Shown piece after piece: positions 1 to 8,147 of a DNA stretch of 18,662 nt. Source of the DNA: Chloroflexota bacterium (lineage in GTDB: Bacteria; Cyanobacteriota; Vampirovibrionia; Obscuribacterales; Obscuribacteraceae); the NCBI GenBank assembly GCA_005240105.1, contig SBAT01000448.1:1-18662 (forward strand). The letters are read 5' to 3'. A model generated the notes under the pieces. It was not told the DNA's origin. It worked only from the letters and a program-made list of their open reading frames with translations, and made no database searches. The stretch's first letter is position 1. Each line of letters begins with the position of its first letter. A program made the translations under genes and the position numbers.

Positions 1-6
1 CTACCT

Positions 7-1077
7 GTGGAAGACAGCTTACTTTGCTTGCCAATGCCAATGCTTATCGGCTTTGTTGTTGCCGTAGCGCTCTTGCCGGCATTCATCAAATACTTAAGGG
101 CGAAAGCAATTGGACAATTTGTTCGTGCTGACGGACCGAAGGAGCACTCTAGTAAGGCTAATACTCCAACTGCCGGTGGAATTGTATTCTTGCTTGCCGC
201 CTGCCTCGGTGCAATTGCCTGGTTTTTTTATACGGGCAAATTTGGCGTGACCGCCCTGGCTGTTTTGATGGTCACTAATTTTTGCGGCATTATTGGCTTA
301 AGTGATGATCTGGCAAAAATTGCCAACCAAGATAATCGCGGCATATCCGGACGAGTAAGGCTTGCCCTTGAGGCAATTGTCGGAGCCTGCCTGGGGATTA
401 TTTTGCTTTCTACAGCATCGGTACCCAGTGCAATTGGCATATTTAGTGTGCCTGCCTGGTTCTATCTCTTATTTGCTGCATTTTTGCTGGCAGCGACCAC
501 AAATGCCGTCAATCTCCACGATGGCATGGACGGTTTGGCAGCCGGTACTGCCTGCCAGATCTTAGCCACAATGGGCTTCATGCTCTACTATCAAGGTTCC
601 TTTGAGTTGGCGGCTATTGCTGCAGCTGCCGCTGGTGCTACTGCCGGCTTTCTTGTGTTTAACCGCAATCCGGCACATATTTTCATGGGTGATACAGGGT
701 CCTTGCTTTTGGGCGGCTTGATGGCGTCCCTGGCTTTGTCCGGCAATCTGGTTCTTTGGTTTATCCCGCTTGCACTTATCTATATTTTTGAGACCCTGTC
801 TGTTATGGCGCAGGTTGTCTACTTCAAACTGACCAAGCCGTATACGTCGGATAAGTCGAATGCGCTGTCGCTAACCTGGATTAAATTAACTAAGAAGCTT
901 CCTGGAGAGGGTAAGCGCTTGTTCCTCATGGCGCCGCTGCACCACCACTTCGAGGCTCTCGGCAAAGACAAGGGAGTCAAGGAATGGCAAATTGTTGCCT
1001 ATTTCCATGTAGCACAGTTTGTCTTGTGTCTGATCACGATTATTTCCTTTATCAACGTCAGAAATCTTTTGCCATAG
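7..1077 (+). CDS. mraY: MraY, phospho-N-acetylmuramoyl-pentapeptide transferase
   Basis: Integral membrane enzyme that transfers phospho-MurNAc-pentapeptide from its UDP carrier to undecaprenyl phosphate, giving lipid I on the cytoplasmic face. Family landmarks are in order: RADGPKEH and TPTAGG (residues 40-58), the acidic pair D100-D101, NAVNLHDGMDG (166-176), FMGDTGS (226-232, D229 matching the third catalytic Asp) and MAPLHHHFE (308-316). The HHHFE block separates MraY from WecA-type relatives. About ten hydrophobic segments are visible, and 356 residues is normal length. NLHDG replaces the more common NLTDG. Residues about 274-296 hold an insertion flanked by two KLTK motifs, absent from E. 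coli MraY. The GTG start gives a complete first membrane segment, but the frame stays open to the window edge and no ribosome site is visible, so the true start may lie upstream. Function is well supported. Confidence 0.95.
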   Translation: MEDSLLCLPMPMLIGFVVAVALLPAFIKYLRAKAIGQFVRADGPKEHSSKANTPTAGGIVFLLAACLGAIAWFFYTGKFGVTALAVLMVTNFCGIIGLSDDLAKIANQDNRGISGRVRLALEAIVGACLGIILLSTASVPSAIGIFSVPAWFYLLFAAFLLAATTNAVNLHDGMDGLAAGTACQILATMGFMLYYQGSFELAAIAAAAAGATAGFLVFNRNPAHIFMGDTGSLLLGGLMASLALSGNLVLWFIPLALIYIFETLSVMAQVVYFKLTKPYTSDKSNALSLTWIKLTKKLPGEGKRLFLMAPLHHHFEALGKDKGVKEWQIVAYFHVAQFVLCLITIISFINVRNLLP

Positions 1078-1097
1078 TCTTATTTCTTTAAATATAG

Positions 1098-1135
1098 GGT
1101 AAGTAAGGTAATAGCCTTAAATTTAGGGCGTTACC
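1098..1135 (+). other. Nested inverted repeats between mraY and the TPR gene
   Basis: GGTAA (1098-1102) pairs with TTACC (1131-1135), enclosing TAAGG (1104-1108) and CCTTA (1115-1119). There is no T tract, so this is not a standard terminator. It may be a small mRNA structure in the 69-bp gap; both stems are short and chance is possible. Confidence 0.2.
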
Positions 1136-1146
1136 GGGCGGCCACC

Positions 1147-3009
1147 ATGACCACTGATGTAAAACAGTTAGTTAAAGAACTGGTCGAAAAAGGCCAATGG
1201 GATGAAGCGCAGTCTATTCTGCTGCGCTTAATTCAGGAAGAGCCGAACAATAGCGAGCTGGAATTTACGCTCGGAATGGTCTATTTCAATCAAGGCAACT
1301 TCACCCTAAGTCAGGAACACCTGAAGTCAGCGCTGTCCATGAATCAGAGCTATGCCGAGTGTCACTACTACTTGGGACTGATTGAATTAAGACTTAACAA
1401 GCAGGCCGATGCTGTGCATCAGTTTCGCACAGCTTGCGAGCTTAAGGAAGACTATGCTTTAGCGCACCTGCATTGGGGGCTGTCTCTGCACCAGATGGGC
1501 AGTTTGCGCGGTGCTATTGGTCAATACAATCAAGCCGTTAAACTAAATAGCAAACTCATGGCTGCCAACTATCAGGCTGGTGTTGCTTGTTATGACCTCA
1601 GCGAGTATGCCGAAGCAGGGCAATATTTCAAGAGTGCAGCGCTTATCGATCCCAAAATGGCCGAGGCTTTCAATGGACTCGGGCTTTGTTATTTGGCTCT
1701 GGGACAAGTCGAAGATTCGCTCAACTGTTTTCGCGAAGCCTGGAAGCTTGATGACCGTCTGCTGATGGTGCAGCGCAATTGGGCTGTTGCGCTTTCACAA
1801 TTAGGTCAGTACGACGATGCTCGCGAACACTATCAGACAGCTCTGGGAACAGGCGCTAGAGTTTTGGCAGCTCAAGATCGGGGACTTGTTTACAATGACT
1901 GGGGCGTCAATCTTTTTTGCCAGGGACGATACGATGAAGCGGCTGAAAAACTAATTCAATCGATTGATATCGATCCAACGCTCGTCAGTGCTCGCCTAAA
2001 TCTGGGAATGGTGCACAGCGTATTAGCCGAGTACGAAATGGCTGCTCAAGCTTTTGAGCGTGCTTTGGAGTTGAGTCCGGAATTGCCGCAAATAAACATG
2101 TTCTGCGGCATTGCTTATTTCTTTTTGGGTAATTACGCGGATGCGCAGGCAAAGTTTCAATTGGCCTTTAATGGTGGCAAAGAGCATGGCTGGTCGCATC
2201 CTGAATTAAATATCTGGATGGCTTATTCGGAAGTTGCTTTGGCTAATTACCGTCAAGCGGTCGTCTATTTTGAATCGGCGCTGGCCGACAATCCCAACAA
2301 CTATTTGGTGCTTGATGGTTTGGGACAATGTCTTTTGTTGGCTGGACAACCGGACAAAGCAGGAGAAATATTTACCAGAGTGCTTACGGTTAACAACGAT
2401 TATGCCTTAGGACACTGGCATCTGGCTGCTCTTCTGGAGCAAGTTGGTCGTGAGGAAGAAGCAGAACCGCACTATCAGAAAGCGGTCAACATAGATCCTT
2501 CTTGTTTGAACCCCTACAAAGAATCTCTGGAAAAGGCTTTGCGTGGTAAGCAAATTGGTCTGGTGCTTGATCGAGGCGGCAAACTTTTGCGTCTTGCTCC
2601 TGGAGATGTGGAATTGAATCTCTATTACGCACAAGCTCTGAAGTTGGCCAATCGGCTTGATGAATGCGAACAAATGGTCAGACGATTGCTAGCCATGTAC
2701 CCTCAATTAGGACCGGCTTATAGTTTGCTTGCGCAATTAGCCATGAATTCCGGTCAACTTGCCGATGCCGATGAACATTTCCTGAAAGCCTCAATGCTTT
2801 ATGAGGGTGATGTGCCGCTATTCTACAACTGGGGGCGCTGTCTCTGTTTGCTGGGCATGAATGAAATGGCTCTCGAGAAATTTGAAAAGGCCGCTGAAAT
2901 TGATCCTTACGAAGGCGATACTTATGAGGCATGGGCAGAGGCGTTGAAAACGCTAGGTCGCTTTGCCGACGTTGCCGCTGTCTATAAACAAGCACAAGAA
3001 TATTTGTAA
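1147..3009 (+). CDS. Large TPR-repeat protein, first gene of a signalling operon
   Basis: A soluble protein of 620 residues made almost entirely of tetratricopeptide repeats, about 16 units of 34 residues running from near the N-terminus to the end. Typical repeat signatures recur: a W/L-G-x-Y pattern in helix A, and A-x-x-x-F/Y-x-x-A-L with a closing proline (for example EEPNNSELEF, IDPKMAEAFNGLG, NPNNYLVLDGLG). I see no signal peptide, membrane segment or catalytic domain, so it is probably a cytoplasmic scaffold for protein binding. Its stop overlaps the start of the histidine kinase gene (TAATG at 3007-3011), so the two are probably translationally coupled and may work together. No clear Shine-Dalgarno precedes the ATG. 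The partner is unknown; a role in presenting a signal to the kinase is inference from the overlap only. Confidence 0.9.
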   Translation: MTTDVKQLVKELVEKGQWDEAQSILLRLIQEEPNNSELEFTLGMVYFNQGNFTLSQEHLKSALSMNQSYAECHYYLGLIELRLNKQADAVHQFRTACELKEDYALAHLHWGLSLHQMGSLRGAIGQYNQAVKLNSKLMAANYQAGVACYDLSEYAEAGQYFKSAALIDPKMAEAFNGLGLCYLALGQVEDSLNCFREAWKLDDRLLMVQRNWAVALSQLGQYDDAREHYQTALGTGARVLAAQDRGLVYNDWGVNLFCQGRYDEAAEKLIQSIDIDPTLVSARLNLGMVHSVLAEYEMAAQAFERALELSPELPQINMFCGIAYFFLGNYADAQAKFQLAFNGGKEHGWSHPELNIWMAYSEVALANYRQAVVYFESALADNPNNYLVLDGLGQCLLLAGQPDKAGEIFTRVLTVNNDYALGHWHLAALLEQVGREEEAEPHYQKAVNIDPSCLNPYKESLEKALRGKQIGLVLDRGGKLLRLAPGDVELNLYYAQALKLANRLDECEQMVRRLLAMYPQLGPAYSLLAQLAMNSGQLADADEHFLKASMLYEGDVPLFYNWGRCLCLLGMNEMALEKFEKAAEIDPYEGDTYEAWAEALKTLGRFADVAAVYKQAQEYL

Positions 3010-4508
3010 TGATGGATACCGGGCGACAAACTGATTTATACCTGAAGACAAGACAGCTTTTGTCTTTCCGTCTGACCTTTGCTCTGGCCAGTTTCTTCAT
3101 TGCCTTAACAGGATCATGGTTGGCCAAGGCAAATTCATTCGAGAATTCGCAAGTTATGGCAATGGTCATTTTGATGACAGTGGTCATTTATAGTTTGGCC
3201 GGACTACTTCTTTTAAGACAGGGCACACTGGCTGACGAACAATTTCTTAATTTCCTCAATGGCACGCTAATTGCCTTTGATATTGGTGCTATTAGCGGGC
3301 TTGTACATTTTACAAAGGGGATAGATTCCGATCTTTATTTCCTCTATCTGTTGCCCATTCTGTTTGCCAGTCATACTTTTGGTACTAAAGGCATTTTTGC
3401 CACCACTACTTTTGTTTCCGTCACCTATGCCGGGCTTCTTGCCTGGAATAATGCCAGTTTTTTGCCCTATTTTTTTCATACGGATAAGGAACTAGGACTG
3501 GTGGCCGCCTATGGACATAGGCTTTCTGTGAGACTAATTACACGAACGGCTATTTTGATTTCAGTTGCTTTTATCTGGGCTGTTTTTTGCGAGCAAATGT
3601 CCAAGCTGGCCGGTGAAGGTGCCAGGCGTCTATCCGTACAACTGGATGAGAATACGCGCTTGGTCAGTGAACTTAAGACCGCCCAATCACAATTAGTGCA
3701 TCAGGAAAAGATGGCCTCTCTTGGTCGAATCGTAGCCGGTATTGCACACGAATTGAACAACCCGGTAAATTTTGTGCATGGCAATCTGCCGTATTTGCGC
3801 ACTTATTTCAGTGAGCTAAAACAGTTGATCCAAGCAGCCGATGAGGTTCCCGACCAGTATGCGGGCAAACTACAGGAATTGAAGCGTAAGTTCAAATACG
3901 ATTTCATGGTTACCGATCTGGATAATATTCTGGCTGACGTATCGGAAGGTGCCGAGCGAATCAGGCATATTACCCGCAATTTGAAAAGTTTCAGCCGCCT
4001 TGATGAGGCGGAATTGAAAGAGGCCAACATTGAACAAGGTATTGAGTCCACCCTGAAGATTCTTGGGCACTATTTTGGGCGCGACAGAATTCCAATTGAG
4101 TGTGATTTCGGTAATTTGCCTCTTGTCCTTTGTTATCCCGGACAGCTCAATCAGGTCTGGATGAATCTTTTGTCCAATGCTGGTGAAGCAGTGCAATCAG
4201 TTGAATCGCCCAAAGTGAAAATCGTCACCAGGCTCGAGGGATCAACTGTTGTCGTGTCGATTGCCGATAACGGCCCGGGCATTAATACAAGCGATCAAAG
4301 TAAAATTTTTGAGCCTTTCTTTACCACTAAGCCGGTGGGGCAAGGTACAGGACTTGGCTTGTCAATTTGTCACTCGATAGTTGAAAGGCATGGAGGGAAA
4401 ATCTGGTTTGAATGCAAGCCAAAACAGGGAACAACATTTATTGTCAGGATCCCAGTTCAGGCAAGGGCGATTAAGCGCACCTTGACCGCTCGCGAAATCC
4501 AGGCATAG
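3009..4508 (+). CDS. Membrane sensor histidine kinase
   Basis: Sensor kinase of a two-component system, 499 residues. Residues about 20-195 contain five or six hydrophobic segments with short loops, so sensing is probably within the membrane rather than by a large periplasmic domain. A helical linker (about 205-235) leads to the dimerisation domain with the H box AGIAHELNNPVNF, where H247 is the likely phosphorylated histidine. The ATPase domain has the N box (WMNLLSNAGEAV, about 384-395), the G1 box (IADNGPGI, 418-425), the F box (FEPFFTTK, 434-441) and the G2 box (GQGTGLGLS, 444-452), all intact. The HELNNP sequence and long H-to-N spacing resemble stand-alone kinases coupled to receiver proteins. 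It overlaps the TPR gene by TAATG and lies 29 bp before the receiver/HD-GYP gene, its probable partner. The signal is unknown. Confidence 0.93.
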   Translation: MMDTGRQTDLYLKTRQLLSFRLTFALASFFIALTGSWLAKANSFENSQVMAMVILMTVVIYSLAGLLLLRQGTLADEQFLNFLNGTLIAFDIGAISGLVHFTKGIDSDLYFLYLLPILFASHTFGTKGIFATTTFVSVTYAGLLAWNNASFLPYFFHTDKELGLVAAYGHRLSVRLITRTAILISVAFIWAVFCEQMSKLAGEGARRLSVQLDENTRLVSELKTAQSQLVHQEKMASLGRIVAGIAHELNNPVNFVHGNLPYLRTYFSELKQLIQAADEVPDQYAGKLQELKRKFKYDFMVTDLDNILADVSEGAERIRHITRNLKSFSRLDEAELKEANIEQGIESTLKILGHYFGRDRIPIECDFGNLPLVLCYPGQLNQVWMNLLSNAGEAVQSVESPKVKIVTRLEGSTVVVSIADNGPGINTSDQSKIFEPFFTTKPVGQGTGLGLSICHSIVERHGGKIWFECKPKQGTTFIVRIPVQARAIKRTLTAREIQA

Positions 4509-4523
4509 CCTACAACAGGCGTA

Positions 4524-4530
4524 AAAGGAG
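4524..4530 (+). promoter_or_regulatory. Ribosome binding site fixing a GTG start
   Basis: AAAGGAG lies 7 nt before the GTG at 4538. A nearby ATG at 4531 is in another frame, so this site supports the GTG start of the HD-GYP regulator. Confidence 0.7.
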
Positions 4531-4537
4531 ATGACCA

Positions 4538-5704
4538 GTGGCCGACGAGCACAAGATATTAGTGGTTGACGATGAGCCGGCTAATCTCAGGCTTCTGCAA
4601 AGAGTACTGGGTGATGACTATCAGACATTGTCTGCTTCTTCCGGCGCTGAGGCTTTGAAAATCCTTCAAGCTGAAGACGTGAGCCTGATAATTACCGACC
4701 AGAGAATGCCTCATATGACCGGTGTGGAGCTTCTGGAAAAATCTCTTGGCATCTGTCCTCATGCAATTAAGATTCTGTTGACTGGTTATACCGATGTGGA
4801 AGCCTTGATTGATGCCATCAACCAGGGACACATTTACAAATACATTCCTAAGCCCTGGGATGCCGATGATTTAAGGCTGACAGTGAAGCGGGCGTTAGAA
4901 GCTTATGAGTTATCCAGGCGCAACGATATTCTGGTCAAGGACTTACAGAAGGCAATTTCTCAATTGGAAGAAATTTCCATGGGCGTCATCCGGGCATTAG
5001 CCAATGCCCTTGATGCCAAATGTGATTACACTTCAGGGCACAGTTTGCGAGTCGGTCGCTATGCTGCTCTTATTGGAAAGGCTCTGGGACTAAGCAAGGA
5101 AAAGCAGAAAGAATTGGAAGTGGCAGGCATCCTGCACGACATTGGTAAGATTGGCGTTCCGGAAGCTATTTTGTGGAAGCCTGATAAGTTGACCGCGGAA
5201 GAACAAAAAATCATGTCGCAGCATCCGGTGCGCAGTGCGCAAATAATAGGCAACTTGCCGGCATTGCAGGGAATTAAAGATCTAGTCCTCCATCATCACG
5301 AATATCTTGATGGCTCCGGTTATCCGGATCAGTTGAAGGGAGATGATATTCCGCTTGGAGCACGTATCGTTTTGGTCGCTGATGCTTATGATGCAATGAC
5401 TTCTGATAGACCCTATCGCAAGGCTATTGGTCATGAAAAAGCAGGCGTTGAATTGCGTAAGCATGCCGGCAAACAGTTTGATGAAAAGGTTGTGGCGGCC
5501 TTGCTAGCAGTGGTTGGCGAAAAGGGTGAGAAAATCAACCACAGTGTTCCGGAGAGCGTTCTTGATTGGAAAATAGAGACAATTGATCCAGAACGGTCCG
5601 CAAAACATTCTCGGGTGGAAGCACAACACCAGGTGGACAGTGATCTTGACCGTTGGCATGAGAAGGTCCCTCAGGGCGCTCGCGAGAAGAATTCCGCTGA
5701 GTGA
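4538..5704 (+). CDS. Response regulator with HD-GYP domain, probable c-di-GMP phosphodiesterase
   Basis: An N-terminal receiver domain (about 5-122) has acidic residues D11-D12, the phospho-acceptor D54 in LIITDQRMP, T82 and K105 in PKPW. A short helix leads to an HD-GYP domain (about 145-325) with HD at H200-D201, then HHEYLDGSGYP (253-263), so the metal site and GYP motif are intact. Proteins of this type hydrolyse cyclic di-GMP, with activity controlled by receiver phosphorylation. The gene follows the histidine kinase by 29 bp, which makes that kinase the likely phosphodonor. The last 55 or so residues, beyond the conserved domain, are hydrophilic with no recognisable fold, and are encoded opposite the conserved end of the GT9 gene. 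This tail may be recent overprinting. Start is GTG with a good ribosome site. Domain calls are firm; catalytic activity is inferred from motifs. Confidence 0.94.
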   Translation: MADEHKILVVDDEPANLRLLQRVLGDDYQTLSASSGAEALKILQAEDVSLIITDQRMPHMTGVELLEKSLGICPHAIKILLTGYTDVEALIDAINQGHIYKYIPKPWDADDLRLTVKRALEAYELSRRNDILVKDLQKAISQLEEISMGVIRALANALDAKCDYTSGHSLRVGRYAALIGKALGLSKEKQKELEVAGILHDIGKIGVPEAILWKPDKLTAEEQKIMSQHPVRSAQIIGNLPALQGIKDLVLHHHEYLDGSGYPDQLKGDDIPLGARIVLVADAYDAMTSDRPYRKAIGHEKAGVELRKHAGKQFDEKVVAALLAVVGEKGEKINHSVPESVLDWKIETIDPERSAKHSRVEAQHQVDSDLDRWHEKVPQGAREKNSAE

Positions 5705-6728
5705 TTTTGTCTTCTGAAACAAGATAAGCAAAACGTTTGTTGTCGGGTAGTAGTCGCTTGGGGTCGGTGACTGCGAAGAGCGCCACTACATTTTTGTTAA
5801 GTCCAACGGCAATATGCATTGGTGCTGAATCGACACATACCAGTAAATCAGATGCTTCAATTAGTGCACCAAGATCTGCCAGCGATTTGGTTTTGCCGTA
5901 AGCCAGAACGAAATTTTCCGCCTCTTGTGTGATACCACGGTGACTGAGAGATTTGAGGATGGCATCGATTGCTTCTTTGTCATCAGGGCCGCCGGAGAGA
6001 ATTACTTGTATGTTCTTTTCTTTAAGCAAAAGCTCAATTAGTCTAGCCCAGTCGGAAGCCGGCCAGGTTTTGAAAATGCGTTTCATTATCGCTAGTTTGC
6101 TTGTGCCGGGATGGATTACGACGCGCTTTTGTTTTGTAGAAGCTTGATCAATTAACTTCTTCATCTGCCGGCGAGATTCATCCGGAAGGCAAATTTCAGG
6201 AATTCCGGCAGTCTCAGCCAGACCTAACCCTTTCACTAGATCGTGATACATGCCGGCTGCATACTGTGCTTTATTCAAGGCAACGGGATCGGTTAAAAGA
6301 AGGCTGGCAAGAAAATTGGACTTATAGCCAATACGCCTGGCAATGCCGGACAGGAAAAGAAGAGCGGCGACCATTGGCGATGAACCGGAGGAGACGACAA
6401 TGTCAAAATTCCCGCTGCGCAACAGCGTCACCAGATCCAGGAGATCCGCGACCATAAGTGGACGCTTTTTGATGTCGAAGGTAATTATTTCATCGACGAC
6501 GTTGGTTACCTGGTGAACTGTGGCTGAACGCGGCTCCAGCAGTAGACTCACGTGCCAGGAAGGAAAATATTTCTTAATGGTTGCCAGGGTCGGCAAGAAA
6601 AGAATTTCATCTCCGATGCCGCCGAAGTTGACGGCTAGAAGCCGCTTAGGCTCAGCATTTGGCACATTTGAAGCTGGTTTGTCCATATTGTCTTTGCCGA
6701 TTTGTTCCTTAGTGAAGAGCGGTTTCAT
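5535..6728 (-). CDS. Glycosyltransferase family 9 (heptosyltransferase-like)
   Basis: About 397 residues when started at the ATG at 6726-6728. GT9 enzymes such as WaaC/WaaF/WaaQ add heptose or other sugars to a lipid-linked acceptor from a nucleotide sugar on the cytoplasmic side. Visible signatures are the N-terminal LAVNFGGIGDEILFLPTL, the mid-protein VVIHPGTS (start of the second Rossmann domain), ILSGGPDDKEA, and the donor-site motif CVDSAPMHIAVGL followed by VALFAVTDP. The frame stays open much further upstream but only as a shadow of the divergent LCP gene; an alternative start is the ATG at 6684-6686. The C-terminal helix (PPENVLRTVLDQL) is typical of the family, so the 170-bp 3' overlap with the HD-GYP gene appears real. 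The exact sugar cannot be told from sequence. It is divergent from an LCP gene, which suggests a surface polysaccharide role. Confidence 0.88.
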   Translation of the reverse strand: MKPLFTKEQIGKDNMDKPASNVPNAEPKRLLAVNFGGIGDEILFLPTLATIKKYFPSWHVSLLLEPRSATVHQVTNVVDEIITFDIKKRPLMVADLLDLVTLLRSGNFDIVVSSGSSPMVAALLFLSGIARRIGYKSNFLASLLLTDPVALNKAQYAAGMYHDLVKGLGLAETAGIPEICLPDESRRQMKKLIDQASTKQKRVVIHPGTSKLAIMKRIFKTWPASDWARLIELLLKEKNIQVILSGGPDDKEAIDAILKSLSHRGITQEAENFVLAYGKTKSLADLGALIEASDLLVCVDSAPMHIAVGLNKNVVALFAVTDPKRLLPDNKRFAYLVSEDKITQRNSSRERPEGPSHANGQDHCPPGVVLPPENVLRTVLDQLSLFSNQERSPEHCG

Positions 6729-6760
6729 CCGGTCTTCAAGAGAATTTGCTCCAAAGCTCG

Positions 6761-6782
6761 TATAATATCTTAGATGAGGAGA
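6761..6782 (+). promoter_or_regulatory. Candidate -10 box and ribosome site for the LCP gene
   Basis: A perfect TATAAT (6761-6766) is followed by AGGAGA (6777-6782), 6 nt before a TTG codon at 6789. No convincing -35 is seen at 16-18 bp. The spacing implies a very short leader. The ribosome site is stronger evidence than the promoter. Confidence 0.5.
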
Positions 6783-6788
6783 TGCTGA

Positions 6789-8042
6789 TTGAGATCTATC
6801 AATTGGTCGTTCTATTTTGTTGTCGCGGCAATTCTTGGAGTTGTCGCCGGTTACGTTTTGATGCTCGCCTTTAGACCAGGTCTCCTGCCGCCAATCTTGC
6901 GCCTGGGCGGGCTTGTTGAGCCCACAACGGTGCTCTTGCTGGGCACTGACGTTGTCTACAACGAAGGAGTCGGGCGTAGGAAAGCTGATTCTGCTGCTTT
7001 CAACGGTCGCGCAGATACCATCCTTGTCGCCCGTCTGGATCCCATTCGCAATTCCATAACGGTCCTTCAGATACCACGTGACACTCAAGTGCATATCCCC
7101 GGCTACGGCACGCAGAAGGTAAATGCAGCAAATGCCATTGGCGGACCTGACACGGCCAGGCGTGTAGTGTCGGAGTTGCTTGGTATTCCAATCGACCATT
7201 TTGTCATTCTGAATGTGCAAGGGCTGGTAAAGGCTGTTGATGAAGTCGGCGGCATTACAGTGCAGGTGCCTAAGCGCATGCAATATATGGACTGGACAGC
7301 GAAACTCAAAATTGATCTTGAGCCGGGTTGGCATACACTCACCGGCAACCAGAGCATGGGTTTTGTGCGCTACAGGCATGATGCCTTGGGCGATATTGGC
7401 CGAGTACAGCGTCAAGAGCTTTTTATGCGGGCAACCCTGGATAAGGCTTTGAAGCCCGAGTCATGGGGGCATTTACCCAAACTTTTGCAATTGTCCAAAG
7501 AATACGTCTATACAGACATGAACGAAGGCGATCTGATGAGACTGGCTAATTTTGCTCGAGTGGTTCCTAAGAAAAATCAACAGCTGGTTATGTTGCCGGG
7601 AAATTTCTCCGGTACAGGCGACTGGGTTTCAGACGAGTCTGATATACGACAAGTGGTGGCACGAGTTCTCGGGCAAGACTGGCAAAGACCCATATCAGCT
7701 GATGTGCGTCTAGCAATTGAAAACAACAGCCATTACCAGGGGTTGGGCAGACGTGTAGCGCGCATGATGCGAGCGAAGGGATACAACGTTGTTGTCATCA
7801 AAGATTCGCCCGGTAGAGAAATGCTTCAACGTGGTCAGAGTACCGGCGCCGGACTGTCCGACAGGACAAAAATTATTGCTCAGCGAGCTAACCCGCATGA
7901 AGCTGAACTAGTGAAAAGTGATCTTAAAGGTAATGGAGAAGTAGTTATTGCCTCTATTGGTGACATCCTGAGCTCAGTCACTATCGTTGCCGGCGATGAT
8001 CTGGAACCAATTGCCGAGTCAGAAACTGCTGCCGGCCGATAA
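6789..8042 (+). CDS. LCP (LytR-CpsA-Psr) family protein with LytR C-terminal domain
   Basis: LCP proteins transfer polyprenyl-phosphate-linked glycopolymers onto the cell wall or another acceptor outside the membrane. This 417-residue protein has one N-terminal membrane segment (about 7-28), then the LCP domain: LLLGTD (49-54), the FNGRADTILVARLDP block (R74, D76), LQIPRDT (93-99) and VRYRHDALGDIGRVQRQ (193-209). These arginines and aspartates match the pyrophosphate and magnesium site of characterised members. A LytR_C domain follows at about 304-395 (VRLAIENNS...GLGRRVARMM...GYNVV), often found with LCP domains. The start is TTG, chosen for the AGGAGA site 6 nt upstream and because it gives a complete membrane anchor. 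It is divergent from the GT9 gene with 60 bp between. A weak AT-rich hairpin follows the stop. Substrate is unknown. Confidence 0.93.
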   Translation: MRSINWSFYFVVAAILGVVAGYVLMLAFRPGLLPPILRLGGLVEPTTVLLLGTDVVYNEGVGRRKADSAAFNGRADTILVARLDPIRNSITVLQIPRDTQVHIPGYGTQKVNAANAIGGPDTARRVVSELLGIPIDHFVILNVQGLVKAVDEVGGITVQVPKRMQYMDWTAKLKIDLEPGWHTLTGNQSMGFVRYRHDALGDIGRVQRQELFMRATLDKALKPESWGHLPKLLQLSKEYVYTDMNEGDLMRLANFARVVPKKNQQLVMLPGNFSGTGDWVSDESDIRQVVARVLGQDWQRPISADVRLAIENNSHYQGLGRRVARMMRAKGYNVVVIKDSPGREMLQRGQSTGAGLSDRTKIIAQRANPHEAELVKSDLKGNGEVVIASIGDILSSVTIVAGDDLEPIAESETAAGR

Positions 8043-8046
8043 TCTA

Positions 8047-8074
8047 ATTGTTTAGACAATATTATTTTTTATTT
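8047..8074 (+). terminator. Weak terminator after the LCP gene
   Basis: ATTGT (8047-8051) and ACAAT (8056-8060) form a 5-bp hairpin with a 4-nt loop, followed by a T-rich run to 8074. The stem is all but one AT pairs, so efficiency would be low. Confidence 0.4.
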
Positions 8075-8086
8075 GATGCCGAGATG

Positions 8087-8119
8087 TTGCACATAAGATG
8101 GCATGAGGTAAAGTATAAA
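8087..8119 (+). promoter_or_regulatory. Candidate promoter for the 79-residue gene
   Basis: TTGCAC (8087-8092) and TATAAA (8114-8119) resemble -35 and -10 boxes but are 21 bp apart; TAAAGT (8109-8114) gives 16 bp with a poorer -10. An independent promoter is plausible since the gene follows a weak terminator. Confidence 0.3.
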
Positions 8120-8147
8120 TCTTGTGCTGGCAATGAAGGGGACATAA

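Noticed and set aside
1141..1149. GCCACCATG context at the TPR gene start, like a eukaryotic Kozak sequence
   Set aside because: All other features are bacterial (overlapping genes, Shine-Dalgarno sites, no introns); coincidence.
2678..3187. Minus-strand ORF of 169 residues across the TPR/kinase junction
   Set aside because: Opposite two strongly supported genes, with no motif or ribosome site.
6762..6802. Bidirectional promoter for GT9 using TATTAT on the minus strand
   Set aside because: The only good -35-like element (TTGATA, 6797-6802) is 29 bp away, too far for a standard promoter.
6729..7415. Upstream extension of the GT9 reading frame to 626 residues
   Set aside because: The extra 229 residues lie opposite the LCP domain, have no GT9 homology and low-complexity shadow composition. 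The LCP frame carries all its family motifs, so GT9 starts near 6728.
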